64,000 nucleotides of DNA, taken from contig CASEER010000005.1 in NCBI GenBank assembly GCA_949287085.1, forward strand, positions 1 to 64,000, given 5' to 3'. The notes under the pieces are model-generated. The model was given only the letters and a program-made list of their open reading frames with translations, was not told the origin of the DNA and did no database searches. Shown in pieces: positions 39,897 through 49,300 of the stretch (position 1 is its first letter; each line of letters opens with the position of its first letter). The stretch comes from an uncultured Coriobacteriaceae bacterium. Lineage in GTDB: Bacteria > Actinomycetota > Coriobacteriia > Coriobacteriales > Coriobacteriaceae. A program made the position numbers and the translations under genes.

Positions 39897-40150
39897 GCGT
39901 GCGGAACTCGCGCCGCCGATATGGTCGGGGTCCTGCGCTCACGGCCCTCGGTTTATGAGGGGAAGGAAATGCGGCGGCCTTTTCTCTGCGGAACTGCTCC
40001 AGCACGGTATGCCCGCCCCTCCTGCGCTCACGGCCTTCGGCTTGTGGAGGAAGAAAAGATGGCGGCCTCCTTTATGTGCGGAGCCTCGCGCCAGCGCGAT
40101 ATGTCCGCCCGTCTTGCAAAATTGCGCCAGCGCGATGGTAGGCAGTGTCG
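39887..40150. repeat. Degenerate 89-bp tandem repeat, about three units
   Basis: Units start with GGCCTCCTTT-like sequence at 39887, 39976 and 40065, exactly 89 bases apart. Each continues with TGCGGA(A/G)C, a GCGCGATATG(T)C-like block, and CCTGCGCTCACGGCC(C/T)TCGG in the first two units. The third is truncated before the last block. Units differ at about a quarter of positions by eye. Confidence 0.75.
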
Positions 40151-40228
40151 CTGCAGGAGTGCGTTTGTGCTTCTCGCGATGATTATCGTACAAATTGTTG
40201 CTTTTGACTTTGAAAATCGTCCATTTTA

Positions 40229-40248
40229 TTCGACAATTTTCTCGATAG
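40229..40248. repeat. TTCGACAATTT motif copy downstream of the XRE gene
   Basis: TTCGACAATTTTCTCGATAG is one of five AT-rich TCGA(C/T)AATT sites around the XRE and AbiEi-like genes (others at 41731, 41755, 42897 and 42944). Confidence 0.45.
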
Positions 40249-40288
40249 CACTGAGTGGCATCGCGGCGGCATCAGGTGATCAGGGCCT

Positions 40289-41449
40289 TCACTCAGCATC
40301 GAGTCGTTTTGCGAGAGCCGCATACTCGGGGCTCTGCGCGAGAGCTCCCCAGAGGCGCGCGTCGAGAATCATGTGTCGAGCAGCCTCGGGGTAGCGGGCG
40401 TAGCTTGCGCTCTCGCGCATATGGGCGAGCGCTTCATCGTCGGTAATCGCGGGCAGCATGTTGCTTGCGACGCGGTTTCCTAGCGGGTTCTCCGGAATGC
40501 GCCCGTTGCCGAGTGCGCATAGCTCACCTGCCGCTCGCTCGAGCAGCTCGAGTGCCGCCGCATCATCGCCGAGCGTGTTCATGATCGTTGCGGCGGCGAT
40601 ATGCATAGCAGGCAGCGTTGGTGCGGAGCGATGAGAGAGGTCGAATGCGCGGTCGATTGCTTCCATCGCATGGACATATGCGGCGACCTCGGTCGCGGAT
40701 GCTGCGCGCGTTAACAAGGTCCCTGCTAGCGAGGTCAGCTCTAAAGCGGATGTCGTCACGCATGCGGCGAGCGTCGCTGCGGCTTCTTCCTGCTCGCCGG
40801 CGGCCAGCTGCGCGGAGGCGAGTTCTGTTCCCACGCGATGCGTTTGCGCTTGGTAGAGTGGCGTGAGCCGCGCAATCGCTTCGGTGGGGTTGCCCGTGAG
40901 CACGGAGGACGCCGCGCAAACGCGTGTGGCGTCAGCCATGAGCTCCGCGTTGTTGCATCCATCAAGCACCGGTTCGCAAAGCGAGCGTGCGTCCTCAGCG
41001 AGTGCGCGCATCGTCTCCCGCGCACGTTCTTGTGCCTGCTCGTCATCAGGCGCGTTCAGGCAGATGCCGATCGCCACGCGGTTTGCAGCGCTCAGCAGCT
41101 CTGATGCCAAGCGAACGAGCAATTTCCAACACGAACGATGCTCGCGTGCGCGCATTCGAACGTACGTCGCCCCTTGAGACGCATCGGCAGCGAGCTTCTC
41201 ACGAGCGGTTTGCGCGCACGTCTCGATTTCGGCGTCGGTGAGGTGCGCTCGCCAATCAAAGAGCTCGTCAATGCTGAGCGCGAATTGCGCCGCAATGCTT
41301 GGTAGCAGCGCCGCGTCGGGCATGCTCTGACCAAGTTCCCACTTGGAGACGGCTGCTTTGGTTACTCCTAAGCGGCGCGCGAGTTCCTCCTGCGTGAGGC
41401 CGAGCGCTTTACGTTCGCGGGCAACGACAGCTCCTATACGGTTGTCCAT
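40289..41449 (-). CDS. XRE-family regulator with TPR-like helical domain
   Basis: This 386-residue protein has an N-terminal Cro/C1-type HTH (MDNRIGAVVARERKALGLTQEELARRLGVTKAAVSKWELGQSMPDAALLPSIAAQFALSIDELFD). The ~300-residue remainder is alpha-helical and repeat-like (ARLTPLYQAQTHRVGTELASAQLAAGEQEEAAATLAACV), similar to TPR sensing domains of Rgg/PlcR-type or related regulators. The start is ATG 41449 with AAAGGA upstream; the frame runs ~100 codons further without support. It lies downstream of the AbiEi-like gene on the same strand with a 297-base gap. Ligand and targets are unknown. Confidence 0.82.
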   Translation of the reverse strand: MDNRIGAVVARERKALGLTQEELARRLGVTKAAVSKWELGQSMPDAALLPSIAAQFALSIDELFDWRAHLTDAEIETCAQTAREKLAADASQGATYVRMRAREHRSCWKLLVRLASELLSAANRVAIGICLNAPDDEQAQERARETMRALAEDARSLCEPVLDGCNNAELMADATRVCAASSVLTGNPTEAIARLTPLYQAQTHRVGTELASAQLAAGEQEEAAATLAACVTTSALELTSLAGTLLTRAASATEVAAYVHAMEAIDRAFDLSHRSAPTLPAMHIAAATIMNTLGDDAAALELLERAAGELCALGNGRIPENPLGNRVASNMLPAITDDEALAHMRESASYARYPEAARHMILDARLWGALAQSPEYAALAKRLDAE

Positions 41450-41730
41450 GGCGGTCCTTTCGCTTGGAAACGATACCCGGATGCATCCTGCAACCATTGT
41501 GCGATGGATAAATCGGCAGGTAAAGCGAGTAATAGTTGACCTTTGCGGCTTGCTCGTCACCCGTGCGGTAGCCGGCGTACACGTCCAGCGCGACCGCCGC
41601 GGCAACCGGCACCCAGGCTCGCGGGCGCCCCGTGATCGGCCCCAACCCTGCAGGAGTAGACGTCGCCGGCACCCAGGCACCCAGGCGCCCCGTGCCCTAG
41701 GGCTCTTTGCTAAGAAAATCGTCGTAAAGT

Positions 41731-41776
41731 TTGTCGATAATTGCATTCAGGAAGCGATAAATTGTTCGATAATTTC
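41731..41776. repeat. TCGATAATT motif pair at the 3' end of the AbiEi-like gene
   Basis: TTGTCGATAATTG (41731-41743) and CGATAAATTGTTCGATAATT (41755-41774) lie at the end of one gene and upstream of the next, in otherwise GC-rich DNA. The second copy covers the last codons of the AbiEi-like gene. Confidence 0.45.
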
Positions 41777-42817
41777 TTTCGGAATCCTCATTTCCTGATA
41801 CAAGAGGGCGGTACGCGGGGATTTCGCTCCCAAACGCTTGATGGCGTCAGCGACATGCGGATCGCGCGGAATCCCATAGGCAGTGAGCTTCTCGACGAAA
41901 CGTTTGGTGTTGATGAGGTCTTGGTATGAGAGCCGGAGTATCGGCATGCGGTACATGGTGAGCTGCGCCTCGCGGTGTTGCTCGTCGGCCAGCGTGCGGA
42001 TGGCCGTTTGGCCGGGCCGCGCTGCATCTCGGGTGTACTTGATCATGCCGTCGACCTCGCCGATAACCGATCGTCCGCTTGCATGCTGCCAGAAGAAATC
42101 GATGCGATACGAGCGATTGGATTCAAGCGGGCGCGGAAGCTCGACCTGGAGGTCCGGTAGCGCGAATCCTTGGGTAATCATGAGCGCTCGAGCTACTGAT
42201 TCCGCCCAGCTCTCGCTGCGCGCGTTGGCGTAGCTCAGGGTGCCGATAGCGCGGCTGATGTTGGCGCACCCTTTGCCGAAGCGCGCGAACGCGTCCTGAA
42301 GACGCTGCGGCCCGCTGTTCAAAAGCGCAAGCCCTCGGTCAGCGAGAGGGAGCCCCTCGACAAACGTGCTTGAGCGGAGGCAGTCAAACAGCGTCCGCTC
42401 GAGCGAGGTGACGCGCACGCCCTCGACGACGGTTTCGCTGCCCCCCTCGATGACGTGCCAGATGACGTTGCCGCCAGACCGTCGCATTGCGCGCGTGTTC
42501 ACGACATGAACCGCATCCATGCGACGGTAGGTGAGCGGCAGCCCCCACACAAGAGCTGCGGATTCATGGCAAAACGTCCACGAGGGATGCAGCTTCTGCA
42601 ATCCGCGTACGATGTGGAGCGCTTGCTTGTCGGGGCGAAGCGCATTCCAGTATGCCGTGCGAGCAAAGAGCGAGCGCCGCGGCCGCACCACGTGCCCTGC
42701 GCGTGCCCGTTGGTTCAGCAGGCGGGCTGTGCGCTCATTTGGGGCAACCAAGCAGGTTTTGGAACGCTCCGCCTCGGCAAACAGCCGGTCAAGTTCTTGG
42801 TCAACAGCCCTGCTCAT
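41747..42817 (-). CDS. AbiEi antitoxin-like / DUF559-type protein with PD-(D/E)XK-like C-terminus
   Basis: This 356-residue protein is common in Actinobacteria but poorly characterised. The N-terminal part (~30-90) looks like the winged-helix of AbiEi-family antitoxins (TARLLNQRARAGHVVRPRRSLFARTAYW). A central part holds VTSLERTLFDCLRSSTFVEGLPLADRGL. The C-terminal part carries YRIDFFWQHASGRSVIGEVDGMIKYT, whose D...E-x-D-G...K pattern resembles DUF559/PD-(D/E)XK nuclease folds. No AbiEii toxin gene is adjacent. The ATG at 42817 follows GGGGAGG. Possible roles are an orphan regulator or a defence-related protein; neither is shown by the sequence. Confidence 0.7.
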   Translation of the reverse strand: MSRAVDQELDRLFAEAERSKTCLVAPNERTARLLNQRARAGHVVRPRRSLFARTAYWNALRPDKQALHIVRGLQKLHPSWTFCHESAALVWGLPLTYRRMDAVHVVNTRAMRRSGGNVIWHVIEGGSETVVEGVRVTSLERTLFDCLRSSTFVEGLPLADRGLALLNSGPQRLQDAFARFGKGCANISRAIGTLSYANARSESWAESVARALMITQGFALPDLQVELPRPLESNRSYRIDFFWQHASGRSVIGEVDGMIKYTRDAARPGQTAIRTLADEQHREAQLTMYRMPILRLSYQDLINTKRFVEKLTAYGIPRDPHVADAIKRLGAKSPRTALLYQEMRIPKEIIEQFIAS

Positions 42818-42896
42818 ACGGGCCTCCCCACATAGCCGAAAGCCATAAAGCGCCACAACGGCGTGCGATGGCGCAACGCAGCGCCCCATTTCTCAG

Positions 42897-42956
42897 AATT
42901 ATCGAATAAATTGTAGAAAGTAGGAACGAAAAATCGATAAAAGATTCGACAATTTA
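42897..42956. repeat. TCGA(T/C)AATT motif cluster upstream of the AbiEi-like gene
   Basis: AATTATCGAATAAATTGTAG (42897) and ATTCGACAATTT (42944) repeat the motif found at 40229, 41731 and 41755. They lie 80-140 bases before the start of the AbiEi-like gene, where a repressor could act. Confidence 0.45.
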
Positions 42957-43066
42957 GCTTCGGAGAGCGCCACAGCGGTATAGAACGGTCATGTGCGCAA
43001 AAAGCCCCTGTTGAAGCAAGGTCAGCTTCCGCCACCTTCCGGTTGCGAAGACTCTGCGAAAACTCG

Positions 43067-43094
43067 TTGACTCAGCAGCTACACGCGGTATACT
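43067..43094 (+). promoter_or_regulatory. Promoter of rplM-rpsI
   Basis: TTGACT (43067-43072), a 16-base spacer and TATACT (43089-43094) are close to the sigma-70 consensus, as expected for ribosomal protein genes. Confidence 0.85.
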
Positions 43095-43158
43095 TCTACA
43101 GTCATTTGCAGAGCCCCGTGAATCTCTGTTACGACACGTTTTATTGGAGGAGTCCGAA

Positions 43159-43602
43159 GTGATTTCAAAGTCGACTCACTACGCCAAGCAGGGTGAGGTC
43201 GCCCGTAACTGGGTGCTCATCGATGCTGAGGGCAAGGTACTCGGCCGTCTGGCCACGCAGATCGCCATGATCCTGCGCGGCAAGAACAAGCCGCAGTTCA
43301 CGCCCAATTCCGACTGCGGCGACTTCGTGGTGGTCATCAACGCCGATAAGGTCCAGCTTACCGGCAACAAGGCCGACCACAAGACCTACTATCGCCACAC
43401 CGGATACAACGGCGGCCTCAAGGCTGAGAGCTTCCGCGCTGCGATGGAGAAGCACCCGGAGAAGGTTATCGAGCGCGCCGTCCGCGGCATGCTCCCCAAG
43501 ACCACCCTGGGTCGCCAGCAGCTCACTAAGCTCAAGGTCTACGCAGGCCCCGAGCATCCGCATGCTGCGCAGAATCCCGTCAAGATCGAGGTGGAGGCAT
43601 AA
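43159..43602 (+). CDS. rplM: Ribosomal protein L13
   Basis: This 147-residue large-subunit protein has [102 protein letters not shown]. The start is GTG 43159 with TTGGAGGAG upstream; a TTG at 43144 also opens the frame but sits in the ribosome site. It is the first gene of the universally linked rplM-rpsI pair, with rpsI starting 3 bases after its stop. Confidence 0.98.
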   Translation: MISKSTHYAKQGEVARNWVLIDAEGKVLGRLATQIAMILRGKNKPQFTPNSDCGDFVVVINADKVQLTGNKADHKTYYRHTGYNGGLKAESFRAAMEKHPEKVIERAVRGMLPKTTLGRQQLTKLKVYAGPEHPHAAQNPVKIEVEA

Positions 43603-43605
43603 GCT

Positions 43606-44001
43606 ATGGCTGAGAACACCGTTGTCTACCAGGGCACCGGGCGCCGCAAGAACGCCGTGGCCCGTGTCCGTCTCGTTCCCGGTACCGGTAAGGTGACCAT
43701 CAACAAGCGTGACGCTGCCGAGTACTTCGGCCGTCAGCAGCTGCTCGATGGTGCCCTCGCTCCCTTCAAGGTGACCGATACCATGGGTTCCTTCGACGTC
43801 ATCGCACTGTGCGATGGCGGCGGCATCTCCGGCCAGGCCGGGGCGCTCCGTCTGGGCATTGCCCGCGCGCTCCTCAACGCCGGCGATTACCGCGCTGACC
43901 TTAAGCGTGCTGGCTACCTGACCCGCGATTCCCGCGTGGTCGAGCGCAAGAAGTACGGTCTCAAGAAGGCCCGTCGCGCTCCGCAGTTCTCCAAGCGCTA
44001 A
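43606..44001 (+). CDS. rpsI: Ribosomal protein S9
   Basis: This 131-residue small-subunit protein has [54 protein letters not shown] and the conserved C-terminal tail [18 protein letters not shown] that reaches the P-site tRNA. It is cotranscribed with rplM. The intrinsic terminator at 44034-44067 closes the operon. Confidence 0.98.
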   Translation: MAENTVVYQGTGRRKNAVARVRLVPGTGKVTINKRDAAEYFGRQQLLDGALAPFKVTDTMGSFDVIALCDGGGISGQAGALRLGIARALLNAGDYRADLKRAGYLTRDSRVVERKKYGLKKARRAPQFSKR

Positions 44002-44033
44002 GGTTATATCGGCGTTATACCGATTCCTTTGCG

Positions 44034-44067
44034 GAGCCCACCGACTCGCTCGGTGGGCTCTTTTTTT
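44034..44067 (+). terminator. Intrinsic terminator of rplM-rpsI
   Basis: GAGCCCACCG and CGGTGGGCTC form a 10-bp perfect stem followed by seven T. Confidence 0.93.
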
Positions 44068-44296
44068 GTGCTGTGCGCTCGGTGCGACCCGCGCGCCCGC
44101 GAACACCCGGAGCGCCTTCGCGCCTCCAGTGCGACCGCGTGCCAGTGTTCGCCCGATGTTGGTGTGTCTGCGCGCGTCTGGCGTGCCCCGTGTTGGTGCG
44201 ACCTGCGCGCCCGGCGTACCACGCGCATGGGTCGCATGCAGGCGGAATGAGTTATCTCGGTGATGTCGAATAAGGCCCAATCTTATATCCTAATGC

Positions 44297-44312
44297 TCCC
44301 CATGCATGGGGA
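44297..44312. promoter_or_regulatory. 16-bp palindrome upstream of EIIA-Glc
   Basis: TCCCCATGCATGGGGA is a perfect palindrome, ~60 bases before the EIIA-Glc start and a few bases before a TACGAT (44320-44325). It is a likely operator for an unidentified dimeric regulator. Confidence 0.45.
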
Positions 44313-44374
44313 TTTGCGGTACGATAGGGCTGGTTCGTGTTCACGTGAGCCAATACGTATTGTCTAGGGGGATC

Positions 44375-44872
44375 ATGCTCAAATCGTTCTTACAATCGTT
44401 GGGCCTGCACGGGCGTGACAGCGTGCTGCTTTCGCCACTCGCCGGCAAGGTGATCCCACTCTCCGACGTCAATGACCCTACGTTTGCCTCGGGGTCGTTG
44501 GGCGACGGCGTTGCCATTGAGCCTACGGGCAACAAGGTGGTCGCCCCGTCGGATTCCAAAATCAAGGCGATCTTCCCCACCGGCCATGCGGTGGCGCTGC
44601 ACACCAAAGAGGGTCTCGACGTGCTCATTCACCTGGGCCTGAGCACCGAGAAGCTCGACGGGCGCTACTTTACCGTGCACGCTTCGGTGGGCGATACCGT
44701 AAAAAAAGGCGACGTCCTAATTGAGTTTGATGGCGACGCGATTCGCAAGGAGGGGTATGATATGACCGCTCCGATTCTGATTTGCAATTCGGTCGAGTTC
44801 TCGAGCATTAAGGGGAACGTCGGCGATACTGTGTCTGAACTGGAACAACTCATCACGGCGCGCGAACGCTAG
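44375..44872 (+). CDS. crr: PTS glucose-type EIIA protein
   Basis: This 165-residue EIIA of the glucose superfamily has VLLSPLAGKVIPLSDVNDPTFASGSLGDGVAIEPTGNKVVAPSDSKI. The HAVALHT (His71) and GLDVLIHLGLSTEKLDGRYF elements follow, with phosphorylated His86. It is a free-standing domain, like E. coli Crr, not fused to an EIIBC, so it may serve several permeases. The start is ATG 44375 after TAGGGGGATC; 23 further upstream codons are open but lack a site. NagB follows after 65 bases and is probably cotranscribed, linking it to glucosamine uptake or use. Confidence 0.92.
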   Translation: MLKSFLQSLGLHGRDSVLLSPLAGKVIPLSDVNDPTFASGSLGDGVAIEPTGNKVVAPSDSKIKAIFPTGHAVALHTKEGLDVLIHLGLSTEKLDGRYFTVHASVGDTVKKGDVLIEFDGDAIRKEGYDMTAPILICNSVEFSSIKGNVGDTVSELEQLITARER

Positions 44873-44937
44873 GCGCGCGGAACCTTGGCATGTCGGGCAT
44901 CCGGCTCGCAGTCCATACCCAGTGAAAGGGGTTCTGT

Positions 44938-45675
44938 ATGTTGAAGATCGTATGCGCTCGCGACTATGAGGACATGAGCCGTAAAGCGGCCAACATCATG
45001 TCCGCCCAGGTGATCCTTAAACCGGATACCGTGCTGGGCTTGGCCACGGGAAGCACGCCCATTGGTGCATACCACCAGCTTATTGAGTGGTACCAGAAGG
45101 GCGACGTGGACTTCTCGCAGGTGCGCACGTATAACCTGGACGAGTATCGCGGTCTTTCGCACGACGATCCGCAGAGCTACCACTACTTCATGCGCGACAA
45201 CTTCTTTGATCATATTAACATCGACCTTGCAAACACGCATGTGCCCGATGGCTCCAACCCGGATGCCGAGGCGGCGTGCAGCGAGTACGACCAGATGGTT
45301 GCCGAGGCGGGTTATCCCGATCTGCAGCTGCTGGGCATTGGCAACAACGGCCACATTGGCTTTAACGAGCCCGATGACCACTTCTCCAAGGGTACGCACT
45401 GCGTTGACCTGACCGAGTCGACCATCAAGGCCAACAGCCGCTTGTTCGAGCACGAGGAGGACGTGCCGCGCCAGGCGTACACCATGGGTGTGCAGACCAT
45501 CATGTATGCGCGCATGATTTTGGTGGTGGCCAACGGCGAGAAGAAGGCCCAGGCCGTGCACGACATGTGCTTTGGCCCCGTGACCCCGCAGTGCCCCGCC
45601 TCCATCCTGCAGCTGCACCCCAACGTGGTGGTTGTGGCCGATAAGGAAGCCCTCTCCCTCTGCGAGTCTTACTAA
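44938..45675 (+). CDS. nagB: Glucosamine-6-phosphate deaminase
   Basis: This 245-residue enzyme converts GlcN-6-P to fructose-6-P and ammonia. Motifs include LGLATGSTPIGAYHQLIEW, VRTYNLDEYRGLSHDDPQSYHYFM (catalytic Asp), LLGIGNNGHIGFNEPDDHF (catalytic His region) and ALSLC at the end. GAAAGGGG lies at good spacing before the ATG. With the deacetylase at 23504 it gives a route for GlcNAc-6-P, while AgaS handles the galacto form, so both amino-sugar branches are covered within this window. Confidence 0.95.
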   Translation: MLKIVCARDYEDMSRKAANIMSAQVILKPDTVLGLATGSTPIGAYHQLIEWYQKGDVDFSQVRTYNLDEYRGLSHDDPQSYHYFMRDNFFDHINIDLANTHVPDGSNPDAEAACSEYDQMVAEAGYPDLQLLGIGNNGHIGFNEPDDHFSKGTHCVDLTESTIKANSRLFEHEEDVPRQAYTMGVQTIMYARMILVVANGEKKAQAVHDMCFGPVTPQCPASILQLHPNVVVVADKEALSLCESY

Positions 45676-45771
45676 AGCTCGGAAGGGCGGATGTGCATAG
45701 GCCGGCAGGCGTGATGGGAGCTTCCGAGCACGTGTTTGTCGTCTTGTGAGCGCCGCCGTATATGCTGCGAC

Positions 45772-45827
45772 ACGACCGTCTGGTGGCTTGAACCGTGCTG
45801 TTCAGATTGCCGGGCGGTCGTTTTTTT
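45772..45827 (+). terminator. Terminator downstream of nagB
   Basis: ACGACCG (45772) pairs with CGGTCGT (45815-45821), partly extended by TCTGG/CCGGG, and is followed by seven T. The ~36-base loop is large. Confidence 0.75.
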
Positions 45828-45830
45828 GTG

Positions 45831-45953
45831 TGCCGAAGGCGTGTGGGGAGTAGGGCGACGCGTGGGGCGGTGCGCGCTGCGTGGCGTGCGTGCCGCGGGC
45901 GCCGCTTGCGTGCGGTGTGCGAGATGCGCTGTATGCCGAGGGCGTGTGGGGAG
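45831..45953. repeat. TGCCGA(A/G)GGCGTGTGGGGAG direct repeat pair
   Basis: Two copies, 103 bases apart, flank a segment rich in GCGTGCG-type sequence. They share the TGCCGA core with arrays at 28682 and 50209. Confidence 0.55.
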
Positions 45954-46326
45954 CGGGGCGCACGGCGACAGCGAGGTTGCCAGAATCTTATGCGAATCTA
46001 AATTCTGAGCGTGGTGGGCAACTGCTCATGCCAATCAGTGACCAGAGCTCAAGGCAAGAACAATCTGTTGAACGGTACCTATAGGCTCGTAAACGGTATA
46101 TTCATATACCCCCGTTGAGGTGCCAAAACTTGAAACTTTGGTGACGGGCAATTAAGATACCGCCCATTAACTGCTACTAAATAATAGCTGGTTGGCATCG
46201 TAGCTTATAGTTATCAGAGCTGTCCAAAAGCTGACCATAAGCTGTCTTTTCGCTAGCAATTGTTTGGATTGTCGCGAAGGGACTCCGTGGCATCCCATAC
46301 CGTGTTTCATATCGAAGGACGAGGGG

Positions 46327-49300
46327 ATGAAGATGGACAGGTCAAAGAGGACAGCGCGCGCAGCAACGCAACGTACGAAAACGGAGAACGCCGCCGGCGG
46401 GGCCGGTTCGAAGGCGTACCGCAAAGCTAAAGCGGCCACTGCGTTGGAGATTGCTCATCTTGCGACGACTCGTGGATTGGAAGATCGCGCTCAACAGGTA
46501 GGTACGTCGGCTGAGGTGAAAGATTCAGCAATAAGAGCCGATTCGGTTGAACAGCCGCTTCCGATGGGACCGAGCTTTACCGTGGTCCGCACCGACCTAA
46601 TTCGAAAGATCGTGCGCGCGGCTCGAAAGTCGGGCATTGTGGCGCTGTGCGCTCCGCAGGGGTTTGGCAAGACTGCTTTGCTGCTGCAATATGTCAACGA
46701 GGTGCGGCGCGATCCGGGACGTGGCACGGCGCAGATGATTGACGCGCATGGTGCGTTGCTTGAGGAACTGCTCGTGCAGCTTGATGCTGTTGAGCAGCGG
46801 TGCGATCAAGCGGTTCGTCCGGCGCTTGCGATTGATAATCTCCCCGCCTTCGAAGGCCAGCAGGCCGAGGAATGCGTCCGGCGTTTGCGCGCGATGCGCG
46901 ACCGCTCTTTTGAGCTGGTGATTGCCTGCACGCCGGCGGCGCGCACAATGGTGCATACGCTGGGCGATTCCGTCAAAATCAATGCACGTGAGTTGATGGT
47001 GCGTCCGCGCGAATATGCCGAATGGTCGCGCGTCTTTTCGATTTCAAATCACTTGGACGTCTATGGACTGACCCAGGGCATTCCTATGTTGATTGCCGCC
47101 CTGCAGGCAACGGTAGACGGGGACGGTGCGGCGCCCTCGCAGCTGGATGTATATATCGGCAAGCTGTATTGGGCGGTGCTGCATGAATTGTGGCGAACTG
47201 ACCGGGACCTGTTTACCGTTGCGGCGCTCTTTGTGCTGGTTGAGTCAGGTCAGATACGTGACTTTGAGCAGGCGGGAACTAAAATTGCACCTCGCACGTT
47301 GCAACGTCTTGCTCATGATTACCCGTTGTTTGGCTACGACGCGGCGTCTGGTAGATTTGCGTGCATGGGGAGCGATGGCGACGCATTACTGCGTGTGCGA
47401 AGCTACATAGCAAAGAAGGCCGAGGCACTGGTTCATCGTGCGGTGAAGGTGCAGCTCAAGGCCGGTAGGACCGACCAAGCGGTAGAGATGGTTGACGAGC
47501 TGCTTACCGAGGCTGACGCGGTGCAGATCGCGGAGCGCGCTCCCATGCAGTTGGTGCTTGCGGGGCAGGCACCGTTTATTAACCGGATTGTTCACGAGCT
47601 TGAGCGGCAAGAGCTGGCCTGCGTGCATCCGGCTTTAAAGCTTGCGGTATACGGTGCGGCGCTGACCATAGGCGACATGAGGATGGCACGCACCATGGTG
47701 GGAGAATTGGTGCTTGCCGGCTCTGCTGGCGTAAAAGGCATAAACCCTGACGATTGGAATGCAGCGCGAGAGTTTGGCCGCATGTGGAGCGATTGCCGAG
47801 GGGTCGTGCTACCGCCAGCGCCCGATATGGCACTTGATAACGCGCGGTCGGTCGTGGCCGATGCGCTCAGACTGCATAGAGAATGCGTTACCAAGCTGGT
47901 AAGAACGGGCGAGTGGACCGGCGTTGCCGAGCGCTTTTTGGAGAAGCACCAAGGTCCGGCACTCGGGGAGGCGCGCATTTGCCTTCCGCGCCTGCTGCTT
48001 ACCTGCGACGTTATGCTTGCCGAGGCGCTGACGGGCTCGTTCGGCCATCTCGATGAACGCGATCGCACGCTTGGGTCGCTGCAGCATGTTCTACGTGAGC
48101 GCCGGTTGGAACCGATTTTGTGCTACGTGCGCCTGGTGTGCTCGATTCGGCGCATGCTGGCGGGCAATGCCATCGTTGACGAGCAGGCAATCGTTGATGC
48201 CAACACGATGGCGGTGCGCACCTCCGACCTTGACCTGCAGCTGCTGAGCATCATTTTTGAGGGCTGGCAGGATTTAGTTACCGGACAGGCGGCGAGTGCG
48301 CATTTTCGTGGGCAGCAGGCGCTAAAGCTGGCGGGCACGGCACAGCCATATCTCGCACGGGCAGCGCTGTTCTTGGAGCGTGTGGCCAACATGCGCAACA
48401 GCTCGTACTTTGCGATTTGCGAGGAGGCCGGCTCGCTCGATCTTGCGAAAGAGCGGGTGTGCCCAGAGGAGGCATGGTGGTGCGCGCTGTACCTTTCGGC
48501 GGCACGCGAAGAGGCGGAGCTTGGGGCGTGGTTCTCGCTTCATAAAGACACGATACTCGATCCAGCGTTTCGGCTCTTTGCACGATTGGCGATGTCGCTT
48601 ATGGGCGAACGTGCCGACCCGGTTCGGCGCCTGCTCCCGCGCGACGTGCTGCCGTATTACCTCATGGAGGGAGAGGAAGCCCCTGCAGCTGAGCCGCTCT
48701 TTCGGGTGCTGCGCTCGCCTGCTGAAGAAGAGGAGGGTGTGGGGCACATTGTGTTTCGCCTCTTTGGCGGGTTTACGATTGAGCGCAATGGCCATGTGCT
48801 GACATCGACGGTGTGGAAGCGCAAGAAGGCGGTCTTGTTGGCTGCACGCTTGGTGCTGGCGCAGGGCGGCCTGGTTAATCGCCAAACCATTTGGGACGAG
48901 TTTTGGCCCGGGATGGACTATGCGCGGGCGCGTGAAAACCTCTATTCAACGATCTCGGTCTTGCGGCGTGCGTTAAAGCAGCATGGAAAAGACGGCCCGC
49001 AGTACATCGTGCTGCACGGGGACAGCATCGGCATTAATCCAGAATACGTGACCTCAGACGTTAATGCGTTCGAAGAGCTTTCGCGAAAGATTCTCTTGGG
49101 TCATCTGCATCTCAGCGCACCCAAGCTCATCGAGCTATGCCTACGTGCCGAGCAGTTGTATGCCGGGCCGCTCTTTGTGCCCGAGAAGGTTTCGATTGAT
49201 TTCTTTGCCCGCACAAGACGGGTGATGCAGTCGAAGTTTGTTGACTGCATGATTCGCGGCATCAACGTGGCGCTAGACGAGCAGGATGAAAACGCGGCGC

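Larger units (their letters stand above)
39806..40288. other. Region downstream of ppc with terminator and tandem repeats
   Basis: The 483 bases contain no gene: a 17-bp inverted repeat pair around the ppc terminator, then three degenerate 89-base tandem units, then ~140 bases of AT-richer sequence before the convergent XRE regulator gene. Confidence 0.6.
42818..43158. other. Divergent region between the AbiEi-like gene and rplM
   Basis: The region holds AT-rich TCGA(T/C)AATT motifs (42897-42956) upstream of the AbiEi-like gene and the rplM promoter at 43067-43094. No gene is seen. Confidence 0.55.
44002..44374. other. rpsI to EIIA-Glc intergenic region
   Basis: It holds the rpsI terminator, then ~180 bases of GC-rich degenerate repeats (GGTGCGACC and GCGCGCCCG recurring at ~44081 and ~44195), then a 16-base perfect palindrome at 44297-44312 before the EIIA-Glc gene. 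Confidence 0.5.
45676..46326. other. nagB to SARP-regulator intergenic region
   Basis: The 651 bases contain no gene: a terminator at 45772-45827, GC-rich repeats with TGCCGA(A/G)GGCGTGTGGGG copies at 45831 and 45934, then ~300 bases of AT-richer sequence leading to the SARP gene. That last part has an inverted GTATAT/ATATAC at ~46096 but no clear promoter hexamers. Confidence 0.5.

Noticed and set aside
39887-40150. A CRISPR array in the 89-bp tandem repeats
   Set aside because: The units are contiguous and degenerate, with no identical short repeats separated by unique spacers, and no cas gene is near.
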